DNA from: Macrostomum hystrix
Taxonomy: Eukaryota; Platyhelminthes; Macrostomidae
NCBI GenBank assembly: GCA_950097015.1
Contig: CATNEN010000012.1
Location: forward strand, 2,907,501 to 2,971,500
Length of the DNA: 64,000 bases
Reading direction: 5' to 3'
Shown here: positions 1 to 10,496 of the stretch, piece by piece
Layout: each line of letters opens with the position of its first letter
Position numbering within the stretch: the stretch's first letter is position 1
Notes under the pieces: generated by a model
Told to the model about the DNA's origin: nothing
The model's database searches: none
Seen by the model: the letters and a program-made list of their open reading frames with translations, nothing else
Program-made: the position numbers and the translations under genes

Positions 1-91
1 TGGACCGCAGAACAGCAGCGGCAGCAGCAGCAGCAGGAGCAGCGGCGGCGGCGGCGGCGGCGGCACAGACTCCATAATTGAAGCAGGTTAA
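1..91. repeat. CAG/CGG trinucleotide repeat, possibly coding
   Basis: Imperfect CAG repeat followed by seven CGG units. It can be read as coding on either strand. On the minus strand an ATG at 75 opens a frame of M-E-S-V, seven Pro, seven Leu, then PLLFCGP to the window edge, which resembles a signal peptide. On the plus strand a Ser/Gly-rich frame ends in TDSIIEAG and a stop at 89-91. Neither can be confirmed because the window starts here. Confidence 0.6.
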
Positions 92-907
92 GCGTCAGTG
101 TCATTCATTCCAAAATAGGCAGAGTAAAATAGGCAGAGATGGAGGTGAGAAATGCCTCGGGCGAAGCACCTACAGAAAGCTGTCCAATCGTAGCTCTTCA
201 TGCACATAATTTTCTACGTGTTGCTTAGAAACTAGGGAGACTGTTTTATAGACAGACAGCAAACCTGTTAATGTCTCATTTCTTATTTGTTTTCAGTTGA
301 GCTTATGACACTCATGATGATAGAGGAAAATAATATACTTACGCACTCACAGGGCAACACTAATTTATAATAAGGCTGTCTAACATGAACTTTTACTAAC
401 AGCGCAGATCATTGAGTAACACAGTCTATGTGCACAGCACACACACACCATTGATTCCAATTATAGGCTGTTTAGCTTTCATTAAACCAAACTCACCGGG
501 GCATCGGGGAGGCGAGGAAGTGAGCTAGGAAGGAGGGAGAGCATGAGAAAGCAGAGTAGTTTACTAATACCCTTAAACTATCCTAACTATTCAAACCCAA
601 CTACTTCATAGTTCAAGGCAATAGTGAGCCATAGTTAACAAGCAACGGCCACCTAAAGAGAATGTCTCCACACAATTCTACAGTGTGTCCATCTCTACCC
701 AGTCCAGTTCTATTCCCAATTAAATTGCATTCTCAACTGGTGAATTATTTATTGAATTCTTCATTGCGTTGCAAAAACTACGTAGAGCAGAAAATTGTGT
801 TTACGTTTTTTGCTGCAACTGCACCAAGGGAGCTGTATTTTTTAACATGAGAGATAAGACTACAACAGATAGATAAGCTCGTAGAGAAAGATAGAAAATT
901 GAGGAGG
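92..907. other. No recognisable gene
   Basis: AT-rich sequence with a short CA run near 440 and only short chance reading frames. I see no conserved domain, RNA gene or terminal repeat here. Confidence 0.5.
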
Positions 908-1545
908 GTGACAGCCTGAAGGTTGGAGGATGAAGGACAGGAAGGTTGGAGAATGAAAGCTATGAAGAGCCTGAAGGTTGGAGGATGAAGAGCGGAAAGG
1001 GCCTGAAGGGTGGAAGATAAAGGGCGGTAAGGACCTGAAGGGTGGAGGATAAAGGGCGGAAAGGGCCTGAAGGGTGGAAGATGAAGGGCGGTAAGGACCT
1101 GAAGGGGAAAGGATGAAGGACGTTAAGAGCCTGAAGGGTGGAGGATGAAGAACGGTAAGGACCTGAAGGGGGGAGGATGAAGGACGGTAAGAGCCTGAAG
1201 GGTGGAGGATGAAGAACGGTAAGGACCTGAAGGGTGGAAGATGAAGGGCGGTAAGGGCCTGAAGGGTGGAGGATGAAGGGCGGTAAGGGCCTGAAGGTTG
1301 GAGGATGAAGGGCGGTGAGGACCTGAAGGGTGGAGGATAAAGGGCGGAAAGGGCCTGAAGGGTGGAAGATGAAGGGCGGTAAGGGCCAGAAGGGTGGAGG
1401 ATGAAGGGCGGTAAGGGCCTGAAGGTTGGAGGATGAAGGGCGGTAAGGGCCTGAAGGGTGGAGGATGAAGGGCGGTAAGGGCCTGAATGTGGTCCTTACC
1501 ATGGTAAGGACAGTTTAAGGACTGGAAAGGCCTGAAGATTAGAGA
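908..1545. repeat. 32-bp minisatellite
   Basis: Tandem array with a 32-bp period; the start CCTGAAGG recurs at 970, 1002 and 1034. The core is CCTGAAGGGTGGAGGATGAA followed by an AGGGCGGTAAGG-like end. Units vary by substitution (AGGGCGGTAA, AGAACGGTAA, AGGACGGTAA) and both edges degrade. The plus strand is purine-rich. A long minus-strand frame across it is a by-product of the repeat and has no non-repetitive part. Confidence 0.92.
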
Positions 1546-2984
1546 ATAAAGGGCCTGAAAGGCTTGGGTTGCAATGAAAAAGCTGTGAAGTTTGGCGCAA
1601 ATAGTACATTATGTTACCCAGAGCGCTTTGATTCGTTTCTTACATTGTTCATCTGACTCGCTGAGAAATATTGCTTCGATCAGACCCATACTCTGACGAC
1701 ATCATATCTGCTAGTAATCTTCACCTTCATCTGCATGGTGAGTTTGTTGTGAGAAAAAAACTGCCTAAACCCAAGAAGAAAATTAATTATCGGAGACTCA
1801 TCAACCGGTAGCGTTTTCGAAAAAAAGCAATATTTCTAATCGCAGCAAATACACAATACGAATGTTCAGACATTGTATTTCAGAAAGAAAAAAAACAACA
1901 ATATACAGCAAATAGTAATAAAAATATTCTAAAAGTTTTATCTGGGATCTGAGAGAGAACGAATATGCATGGACGGAAGTGCAAGCGCCCAATCAAGGTG
2001 TTGTGTACATACCAGCTAATCCGTTAACAGTGGATATTTCAGATATCCACATTTTTGTGTATCTCATAAGTGTTTCTACCAATCGGCATGAAAATCCTGA
2101 ACTCGTGCAAAATTTTCTCGCGATATTTTATGAAACATCTTCCAGAATCACGAAACATCGGCATCGTCAAGATGTTAAACGATAAAGAGCAACGTCAGCT
2201 GTCCTTGTCACCAGGGTCTTCAACAAGAATCGCTGAATATCTTGACGATGCTGACTCGGACGGTTTTTGAAAAGTTTGTTCATCGTAGAGGGCGGAAAAT
2301 TTTAATCCATCTGTTGGACTTTCACGAAAATAGGTCATTCGGTTTTCGAGTGATCGTGAAGTAGGTAGTTGGTATTTGAACTACTATTTGAATGACGGGG
2401 GCTGCCCAAACAGGCAAGGGATTGAACAAAAATATCAAAACTAACAACCCTGTAAAATATTCGTCTGCTTCTTCGGCGGGTTATTATGTGCAAAATAGGA
2501 GTGGAATCTACCAAAATCCCCCCTATCTCGCAAGAGTTAAAGAAACCACCCAGGAAGCAGCCGATGTAACCGTAAATTGTGCGGAAACCGCCGAAGAATC
2601 ACCCGAACCAGTGGCCCATGGGACAACCAGAGAATTATTTACGGGCGATTCCTCGGCGGTTTCTGAGCCATGGAATCTTCCGAACTGGAGGATTCTTTGG
2701 GTGATTCCATTTCGCCACCAAGATTAAGAAGCACCGAGAAAACGCCCAGTTGGGTAGATTCTAAGCATGGAATCATCCGATTGGTATGTTTCCAGCGTTC
2801 GGCTGTTTGTTTTTCTGGAAACACCGCATATTCCAACTGGAATCACCCAAATAAACATTCCTATTTTTTAGCGGGAATAAGGGTTCGCGTAAAAATCTGA
2901 GTAACATTGGCCCCTTAGCTTTTGTGTCCTCACTTTCAAATGTTGCTGATTTCGAATATATAAATGTATAGTGTAAAAACGGCC
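1546..2984. other. Unassigned; one 111-codon frame and an inverted repeat
   Basis: No gene recognised. A 111-codon plus-strand frame at 2392-2727 matches no family I know and has no clear splice context. The same stretch holds an imperfect inverted repeat: 2581-2600 against 2647-2666, 17 of 20 positions complementary, around TCGGCGGTTT. This could be a decayed mobile element or a fragment of an unknown gene. Confidence 0.35.
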
Positions 2985-3002
2985 CTTTTTAGGTCAAGCA
3001 TC

Positions 3003-3008
3003 TTTATT
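3003..3008 (-). promoter_or_regulatory. Polyadenylation signal for the CAP-Gly gene
   Basis: TTTATT on the plus strand reads AATAAA on the minus strand, about 140 nt beyond the CAP-Gly stop codon, and is the first such signal downstream of it. Confidence 0.5.
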
Positions 3009-3145
3009 ATAGAGTAAAAAACGTGAAAGAAAAGTGTTAATAGGATATCACATCTAACTGGTGTGCTTTAACAAAGCACGAACTACAAGTTTCACAACTA
3101 TCACGGAATTGGAACGGCCTCTATCGCACTGTCTGTTTTAATAGT

Positions 3146-5234
3146 CTAGTACAAATCGTTCCACCAGTCGCTGGAGTGCAGGAAGTCGCGAATAGTGTGC
3201 AGGCTGTGATGTTTAGGATAGCGCAGCGCATCCGGATTGCCTCGATGCCTGGCCACGTGCTGGCGAAGCACCGAAGCCGGCACCAGGTAGTCCGGTATGG
3301 AGGCCGGGCTAATGAACTCCGCTGCAGCCTTTGGCGGCTCAGGCGGATCCGGGGGCTTCTTGACGCACGCCTGACGCAGGTGATAATTCTTTGGCGGCTG
3401 AAATAGCGATGCGGCGCCGGCGCTAGGCGCACGGTGAATAGCCAGACGGCTGAATTCGTCCGATATGTAGACTGGCTCGGACAGATCTGCGGTGGCCGGC
3501 CTGTCTGTGGCAAATAGACTGAAGTCTGTGCTGGCTAATGTAGGGTCAGCCGCTTTGTACTTGTTGAATAGCCTGCAATTCAGGCAATTACTTATTTTAT
3601 ATTTGGTTGGCGAAATTAAATATTATTTAACTCATTGTCTTTTTAACCATTACTTTGTCTTAATTCATTTTCAAGCTATATTTAAATGTCGTCATTTAAA
3701 TATAGTATAATAACAACGATTGGTTATAACTTCGATGAAACGATCGCACGTTAAGCCAATAGTTGGTTATAATATTCTTAGGTTGAATCACAGCAACATT
3801 CTTCAAATCTTATTTGCTGATCATGGCTTCATTCTGCAATTCTTATTTGCTGATCATGGCTTCATTCTGCATTTCTTATTTGCTGATCATGGATACATTC
3901 TGCAATTCTTATTTGCTGATCATGACTACATTCTGCAATTCTTATTTGCTGATCATGGATACATTCTGCAATTCTTATTTGCTGATCATGGATACATTCT
4001 GCAATTCTTATTTGCTGATCATGACTACATTCTGCAATTCTTATTTGCTGATCATGGATACATTCTGCAATTCTTATTTGCTGATCATGACTACATTCTG
4101 CAATTCTTATTTGCTGATCATGGCTACATTCTGCAATTCTTATTTGCTGATCATGGCTACATTCTGCAATTCTTATTTGCTGATCATGGCTTCATTCTGC
4201 AATTCTTATTTGCTGATCATGGCTACATTCTGCAATTCTTATTTGCTGATCATGGCTTCATCCTGTAATTCTTATTTGCTGGTCATGGCTTCATTTTGCA
4301 ATTCTTATTTGCTGATCATGGCTACATTCTGCAATTCTTATTTGCTGATCAAGGCTTCATTCTGCAATTCTTATTTGCTGATCATGGCTTCATCCTGCAA
4401 TTCTTATTTGCTGGTCATGGCTTCATTTTGCAATTCTTATTTGCTGATCATGGCTACATTCTGCAATTCTTATTTGCTGATCATGGCTTCATCCTGCAAT
4501 TCTTATTTGCTGGTCATGGCTTCGTTTTGCAATTCTTATTTGCTGATCATGACAACATTCTGCAATTCTTTTTTGCTGGTCATGGCTTCATTTTGCAATT
4601 TTTTTTTTTGCTGATCATGGCTTCATTCTTCAATTCTTATTTGCTGATCATGGATACATTCTGCAATTCTTTTTTGTAGGTAATGGCTTCATTGAATTTC
4701 AAAGTGCTGGACTGGCTTTTTTGTTTTAGTTTCGTTGGTTGGATTTTTGACTATAATTTAAGTATAAAAGTAGGTAGAAAAGCGATATGTAGTGATACAT
4801 AAAATTACTAAATTAATAAACATTTTTTAATTACCGGCGCTGCATTCTAGGAAATCGGATCTGATCGGCCGTGACAAAAATGCCGTGATCTTTGCGGACA
4901 AAAAAGTAACGATGCCCTCTGAACAGGCCGTCCGTGTAGCCAGCTGAAATTTTACATCAAAATACGATCATTACATTACATAAAATTACATTAGAATACT
5001 TAAAAAATATGGCGTGCATCGCACTACTATTAGTAGGGAGCAAAAAAGTTAAATGAATTAATCGAGAGAACAAACAATCGCAAAAAACTCACCTGGCTCG
5101 TACAATTCAAGGCCAACCCAATCGCCTTTCATGGAGTTCAAGCCGCCCTTGTAGCGCACCTTGGCCGGATACAGATCATTAAGGTGTTTGACTTCAATAT
5201 TCTGTCCAACGGTGATGTTATCAAATAGCACCAT
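3146..5234 (-). CDS. CAP-Gly domain protein, 3 exons, 225 aa
   Basis: Exons: 5093-5234, 4835-4943 and 3146-3572, totalling 678 nt with consistent phases (1, then 2). A CAP-Gly domain fills roughly residues 18-78. Seen in order: VRYKGGLNSMKGDWVGLELY, then GYTDGLFRGHRYF, then DHGIFVTADQIRF. CAP-Gly domains normally bind the C-terminal EEY/F of alpha-tubulin or EB proteins through a GKNDG motif. Here that motif is GYTDG, keeping the glycines and Asp but not Lys-Asn, so binding may differ. The remaining ~145 residues are Pro-rich and end in SSDWWNDLY; I do not recognise them. The start is the first ATG after a likely acceptor (exon 5' end at 5259). Intron 2 holds a 33-bp minisatellite. The small CAP-Gly subtype is unresolved, so no symbol is given. 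Confidence 0.87.
3800..4680. repeat. 33-bp minisatellite in CAP-Gly intron 2
   Basis: About 26 tandem copies of a 33-bp unit, core CTTATTTGCTGATCATGGCT. Each unit carries the palindrome TGATCA. Units differ at a few sites (GGCTTCA, GGATACA, GACTACA; GATC or GGTC). Variants with GGTCATGGC cluster in the right half. Because 33 is a multiple of 3, long frames run through it, but it sits between two well-supported exons of an opposite-strand gene and is intronic. Confidence 0.95.
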
Positions 5235-6085
5235 TGTCCGAGCTTGGCAGAAAATATAGCTGAAATCAATTACTTTAAGGAGTTAAACATTGGCAAACAC
5301 AACGAATCTACTAGAGAACAGTAGCAACTTACGCATATCGCGCGAAAAAACTATGTAGCATGAGCAAAATAAAAGAAAAAACCGAATCGCTTCATCCAAT
5401 TTATTAAAGCGATTGACTTGGCTTACTTTTTATTAACTAGCAATCGCGCAAAACAGATATTTTAATAAGCATACAGATTTCTAAGGATGAGGAAACAGCC
5501 AGGAGGAGTCAGAAAGAAAAAATTTAGGGGGAAACTAACACGTCAACAGGTTTGGGAAAGCTTGAGCCAACAGGAAGTGCCAGGGTTAGGGCCATAGGGA
5601 TGCGAGGATTCGAAGATTGCAACACCAAGATTTAGCTAGTTTATATTTAGCTTTAATAGTGCAACATCAAATGTAAATTAACCAAGCGGTGTGCGCTGCA
5701 ACACTCCTCATGGTGTCTCTAGTGAGCGCCGCCAATACAAGTTAAAAAAACAAGCAAAGCAACTAACAATTAATTTTATTTCGCTGAAACCCACTAATTA
5801 AAATAACAACATAAACACAGAGTGAAGACAACACAAAGAGGGGAAAATAATCAACAAGAACAATAATTGAATAGTGCAGAAGGTGAAATGTTAATGATAC
5901 AGATTAACTTAATAGCGTAAGTTAATTAAGCTTTGCAACTCAGAGGCACACGAATCGAGTCATCACATTAACTATTAAAGAGTGTCGAAATGAAAACTAA
6001 CAACACGAGTCGAATAATGATTTCATTTCTGCTTCCATCGCCAACAGACAGCGGCAGAACAGAAAGTTGGCATAAAATTGGCGCA
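5235..6085. other. Intergenic, upstream of the CAP-Gly gene
   Basis: Holds the CAP-Gly 5' untranslated region and upstream sequence. The minus strand shows TTGATTTCAG with a possible exon start at 5259, 25 nt before the ATG. Beyond that is AT-rich sequence without a recognisable gene or RNA. Confidence 0.5.
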
Positions 6086-6949
6086 ACCCGACCCCCATTA
6101 TCTGTCCCGCTTAACACACCCCGACCCCCATTATCTGACCCGCTTAACACACCCCGACCCCCATTATCTGACCCGCTTAATACACCCCGACCCCCATTAT
6201 CTGACATTATCTGTCCCGCTTAACACACCCCGACCCCCATTATCTGTCCCCTTAACACACCCCGACCCCCATTATCTGACATTATCTGTCCCGCTTAACA
6301 CACCCCGACCCCCATTATCTGACCCGCTTAATACACCCCGACCCCCATTATCTGACCCGCTTAACACACCCCGACCCCCATTATCTGACCCGCTTAACAC
6401 ACCCCGACCCCCATTATCTGACCCGCTTAATACACCCCGACCCCCATTATCTGACCCGCTTAACACACCTCGACCCCCATTATCCGACCCGCTTAACACA
6501 CCCCGACCCCCATTATCTGACCCGCTTAACACACCCCGACCCCCATTATCTGACCCGCTTAACACACCCCGACCCCCATTATCTGTCCCCTTAACACACC
6601 CCGACCCCCATTATCTGACATTATCTGTCCCGCTTAACACACCCCGACCCCCATTATCTGACCCGCTTAATACACCCCGACCCCCATTATCTGACCCGCT
6701 TAACACACCCCGACCCCCATTATCTGACCCGCTTAACACACCCCGACCCCCATTATCTGACCCGCTTAATACACCCCGACCCCCATTATCTGACCCGCTT
6801 AACACACCTCGACCCCCATTATCCGACCCGCTTAACACACCCCGACCCCCATTATCTGACCCGCTTAACACACCCCGACCCCCATTATCTGACCCGCTTA
6901 ACACACCCCGACCCCCATTATCTGTCCCACTTAACACACCCACCACCTA
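6086..6949. repeat. 33-bp C-rich minisatellite with internal 339-bp duplication
   Basis: About 26 copies of a 33-bp unit with core CTTAACACACCCCGACCCCC followed by ATTATCTG. Most units read ATCTGACCCGC; a few read ATCTGTCCC or carry an extra TGACATTATC insertion. The insertion (6278 and 6617) and the private CACCTCGACC variant (6470 and 6809) both repeat at exactly 339 bp, so a block of about ten units was duplicated as one piece. Strand composition is very skewed (C-rich plus, G-rich minus). Confidence 0.95.
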
Positions 6950-7536
6950 TTAGGGATTTATGCCAAATCAAGAAATAATATAATTAAACTGAATGGTGAA
7001 AAAGACAAAAGGACATTTAAAAAACTGCTAAATCTAAAGCAATGTATTGTCTGTAAGACAGAAACAAACCAGAAGACGCCGATGCAGCCAGAGGATCAAT
7101 ACACCTGAAGCAATTTTAAAATCCAAGCCAAGTTAATTCACCGAACAAAGCTTGAGACGGGGAAGAGACAGTTAAGTAAAAGAAAATAGTACAAGAATTG
7201 ATCTTATAATAACTTATATAAGATTGAACTAGTCATATTGTAACTCGTGGCACATATATCTCGACCGAAATAAATCTGAAATGTGAAGACATACATATAG
7301 ATAGATAATAACATAAATTAATAAATGACAATGAACAGCAAATAACTAGAAAGTCTTTCAAAACAGAAACACACACACACACTTAAAAATGTAGATGTAG
7401 TTGTTGCTCTTATCAAATAACTAACCATAAATGACTTAAACTACCTCAAAAGCTTAGCTAAAAAAGACACTCCATTATGTGCTTATCTATCATCCAATCA
7501 TGAAACAGATACTCGAAGTTAGTTTCTAAATGTTAA
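6950..7536. other. Intergenic, 3' flank of TMED2
   Basis: AT-rich sequence between the C-rich array and the TMED2 stop codon, probably including the TMED2 3' untranslated region. A short (CA)n run lies near 7368-7381. No AATAAA was found close to the stop on the minus strand. Confidence 0.5.
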
Positions 7537-9270
7537 TTAGACAACACGGCGGACTTCAAAGAAGCGTTTCAGATAGAAGACCTGACCAACAGTCATGGCG
7601 ATGAGGACCAGTGCTTCGAAGAATGACCAAAGTACAACTCGACTGTTGGTGTTGTCGTTGACTGAAAGTTAATTAACGGGGTAGATGTGCAGTAAAAAAC
7701 ACGCTTCCCAAGTAGCTACACTGTGCAAAAGTAGCTAGTTGAAGACACTTACTAGATCGATGGATTCGCTCGCGAACCTCCATGTACTCCTGCTCATGCT
7801 TGACGACAGTAAGGGAAGTTGACAGTTGGTTAATCATCTCCTCGAGCTTGTTGTGATGCTCATCCGCACTCATGTCCTTGCTGTCCTTGGGTTTCTCGCC
7901 AATGTCCATGGAGAATAGCACAATCTTTGGCGTCATTGTGCTCATCTTGTTAGAGAAGCAGTACTTGTACATGCCATCCATATGAGCAGCGAATGTGTAC
8001 TTGCCATTGGACTCTCGGTCACCGCTGTACACAACTTTGTTGTCAGGGCCATAGAGCTAGGTGAATGCAAATTAAACAGGTTTGATTAAATAAGTATAAA
8101 GAAAACCTTCTAAGCAAACAATAGATTTGATTAGATTTGAGAGACTAGAGATTTGATTTCATTGAAGATCAGGTCTTTATATTTTTCAAAACATAAAGGC
8201 AATTATAATAAAAACAAAAAAGCTAGCTGATATAAAACTTAAAACTCTTTTTTTGCAAAATATTAAACTATCTATATCTTATAGCCTATCTAACCAAACA
8301 TATAGCCAATAGATTTACAGAATAAACATTGAAAAAACTAAACAAGTATGCTATAAAACATGTGGAAGTTTTTCTTACCTATGCCTTAGAACAACTTTAA
8401 ATTTGCTAGCAATAAAATAAAAGCAGAAAAGGAGACAACAATTAGATTTTTCCTTACCTTAAAATGTCCACTCAATTTTATATAATTTTGCAATGTCATA
8501 TATATTAGCTAAAATATAAAGAATTCAAGCAAAAAAGCATAGCTAGCTTATATAAAGAACAAAATAACAGCCATAAAAACTACAATGTTTTACTAACCAG
8601 CTATGTGTGATTTTGTTATAATTTTTAAGTATTAGAGTTTATTTCTTATGCATTTACATAAATTTATTTAAATAGTATATAAAATTATCAATTGGTAATA
8701 AAAAGCCCTACAGAGCTAAATATCTAACAAGCAGCCCAAATTATTTATTTTTCACAGTAAACAATCTAATCTATCAGATATTTATAGGTCTATTATTATA
8801 AGTATTTTGTGATTATAGTTAAGAATAAATTAAGTACATTCAATTATGACAATACTCAATACAAGTATTCACTAAACCTCGTAGTTTATAAAAATGTTAA
8901 ACTTATTCTAGCAGTAATTAAATTGCAGCTATTTGATACGCTTTTGAGCTAAGGTCATACATCAGCAGCAAGCCAATGAAGAAAGATGAAGATAATCAAA
9001 GATGCATATTTCTATGAGACAACTTTATTTGAATAAGGAAGAAATAATAAGCAGTAAATTTCGCGAACAGAATAAGTAATAATAATAATATCTTACCTTA
9101 ACATCGATATCCAGAAAGCCACCCTCTGCGACTTCAAACATTAGTGTCATTTTGGTACCAGAAACAACGCGATCGAAGAAGCACTGCTCCTCATTTGCAT
9201 CAATAGTAATGAAGTAAGCATTGCAACCAGCGAATAGAACACCAAACAAAGTGAAATAGATAGGCCACAT
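7537..9270 (-). CDS. TMED2: TMED2-type p24 cargo receptor, 3 exons, 200 aa
   Basis: Exons: 9097-9270, 7753-8056 and 7537-7661 (603 nt, phases 0 and 1). p24 proteins are single-pass type I membrane proteins that cycle between ER and Golgi in COPII/COPI vesicles and select cargo such as GPI-anchored proteins. Seen: a signal peptide ([18 protein letters not shown]), a GOLD domain with the two expected cysteines (EEQCFF, YKYCFSN), [13 protein letters not shown], a coiled coil around [11 protein letters not shown], a membrane segment [20 protein letters not shown], and a short tail [10 protein letters not shown] with the FF coat-binding motif. Length and sequence agree closely with vertebrate TMED2 (about 201 aa). 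It lies head-to-head with DRC10, 1.2 kb between the start codons. Confidence 0.97.
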
Positions 9271-10496
9271 CGTGTTGATTTGGTTTTAAACTGCAGCCAC
9301 ACTGGCTTTCAAATGTAAATCAATTCTGTGCTAGTACAGTTGCTTGCGTTACTTTCCGATTCAATGCACTGCTTCACGACTCGGTGACGTGGGGAAAATA
9401 AGAACTTAAATTTCTGATTATTTATTTTTAAATGCAAATGCAAATAACATTTTCTTTAAAAAAAACAACCATTCAAACAGATTGCATGTGTATAATTCAA
9501 TAAATTTGATAAAACTTCCTATGTAGAAAACTTCTTTGTTTGAACGACTAAATGTTAGGACTTGTTTCCAACGATAAATTTGACTTGCATTTTACCTGTT
9601 TTTTAGAGTTCGTGCAGGTTTTACATTTCTGTATTCTGTATTGATATCTTTTCTGTAAGTTATTGGTCCCTATGTCTATATTTTCCCCGGGAATAAACAA
9701 CTCAAATGTTTTGTTTCCGATTTTAACATAAGCCTCGCCAAAGCAGTTTCATTCATCAATGCAAAAATATAACTCTAGACTACGGTACTTTCATATTGGA
9801 AACTGGAAAGTGTGGCTTTAATCGTTTGTATCTTTTGTATGTTGTATAAGTTATATTATAATAGAGCATTGCGTACTTCATAATACATAGTAACGATATT
9901 TCGTTAGAACAATAAAGAACAACGGATATGATCAACATAAAAAATATACATAATCCAGAAAATTATAGGCCAATAACTAGTGATTTTGTCAGGTATTAAT
10001 CGTCCTCTAGTTAAATAACATATCTATATATATTTTCCCAGGCTTGATTCTGAAAAAATTAAGTTGACCATTGTAACTATTTATTTAGCTGACAAAATAT
10101 GATTTTTCTGAGCAGATACATAAAGCGCTGCACAATGTTGGTAGCTAATAATTTCTTGTTTAAATTTTTGGAACTGAAAATGCTTTTGTTTCGAGAAATA
10201 AATGCAAAAATTGTGTATGTAGAAAAAAAGTATTTTGCTTAACGTTTTCGTACAAAATTGAATCCATTTTGAATCCAAAATTAAGTCCTTACTTTCTGTG
10301 GTATTTAGTTCAAACAGTTCTTAATCGTTCTATTTAAGGCTAATTAAAGTGCTTGTAAACGTCTTCTGATAGTGTTAAATATTACAGAAATCTCAAAGAA
10401 TGTAGGTTGCAATTCGTTTTTTTCATTTTAATTTTTAATTTCGTTTATCCTTACAGCCTACTTGAGATCCCAAAGACTTGCGATTACAAAACAAAA
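9271..10496. other. Divergent intergenic region TMED2 / DRC10
   Basis: AT-rich region between two start codons facing away from each other, so it must contain both promoters. A possible acceptor lies 20 nt before the TMED2 ATG (exon start 9290, minus strand). A strong polypyrimidine-CAG acceptor lies at 10454-10456, 40 nt before the DRC10 ATG. I could not identify an RFX X-box. Confidence 0.5.

Noticed and set aside
960-1502. 180-codon minus-strand Pro/Phe-rich frame
   Set aside because: Translation of the 32-bp minisatellite only.
3121-3513. 130-codon minus-strand frame rich in Arg
   Set aside because: Overlaps CAP-Gly exon 3 in another frame; the frame joined in phase to the CAP-Gly domain exons is the supported one.
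3720-4679. Frames of up to 266 codons of an 11-residue repeat
   Set aside because: The 33-bp unit is a multiple of three, so stops are absent by construction; the array lies in an intron of a well-supported opposite-strand gene.
6078-6953. 291-codon Pro-rich frame
   Set aside because: Entirely the 33-bp array; no unique sequence beyond a few codons at each end.
10407-10496. Upstream ATG giving a hydrophobic N-terminus to DRC10
   Set aside because: A strong polypyrimidine-CAG acceptor lies between it and ATG 10497, and DRC10 is not a secreted protein.
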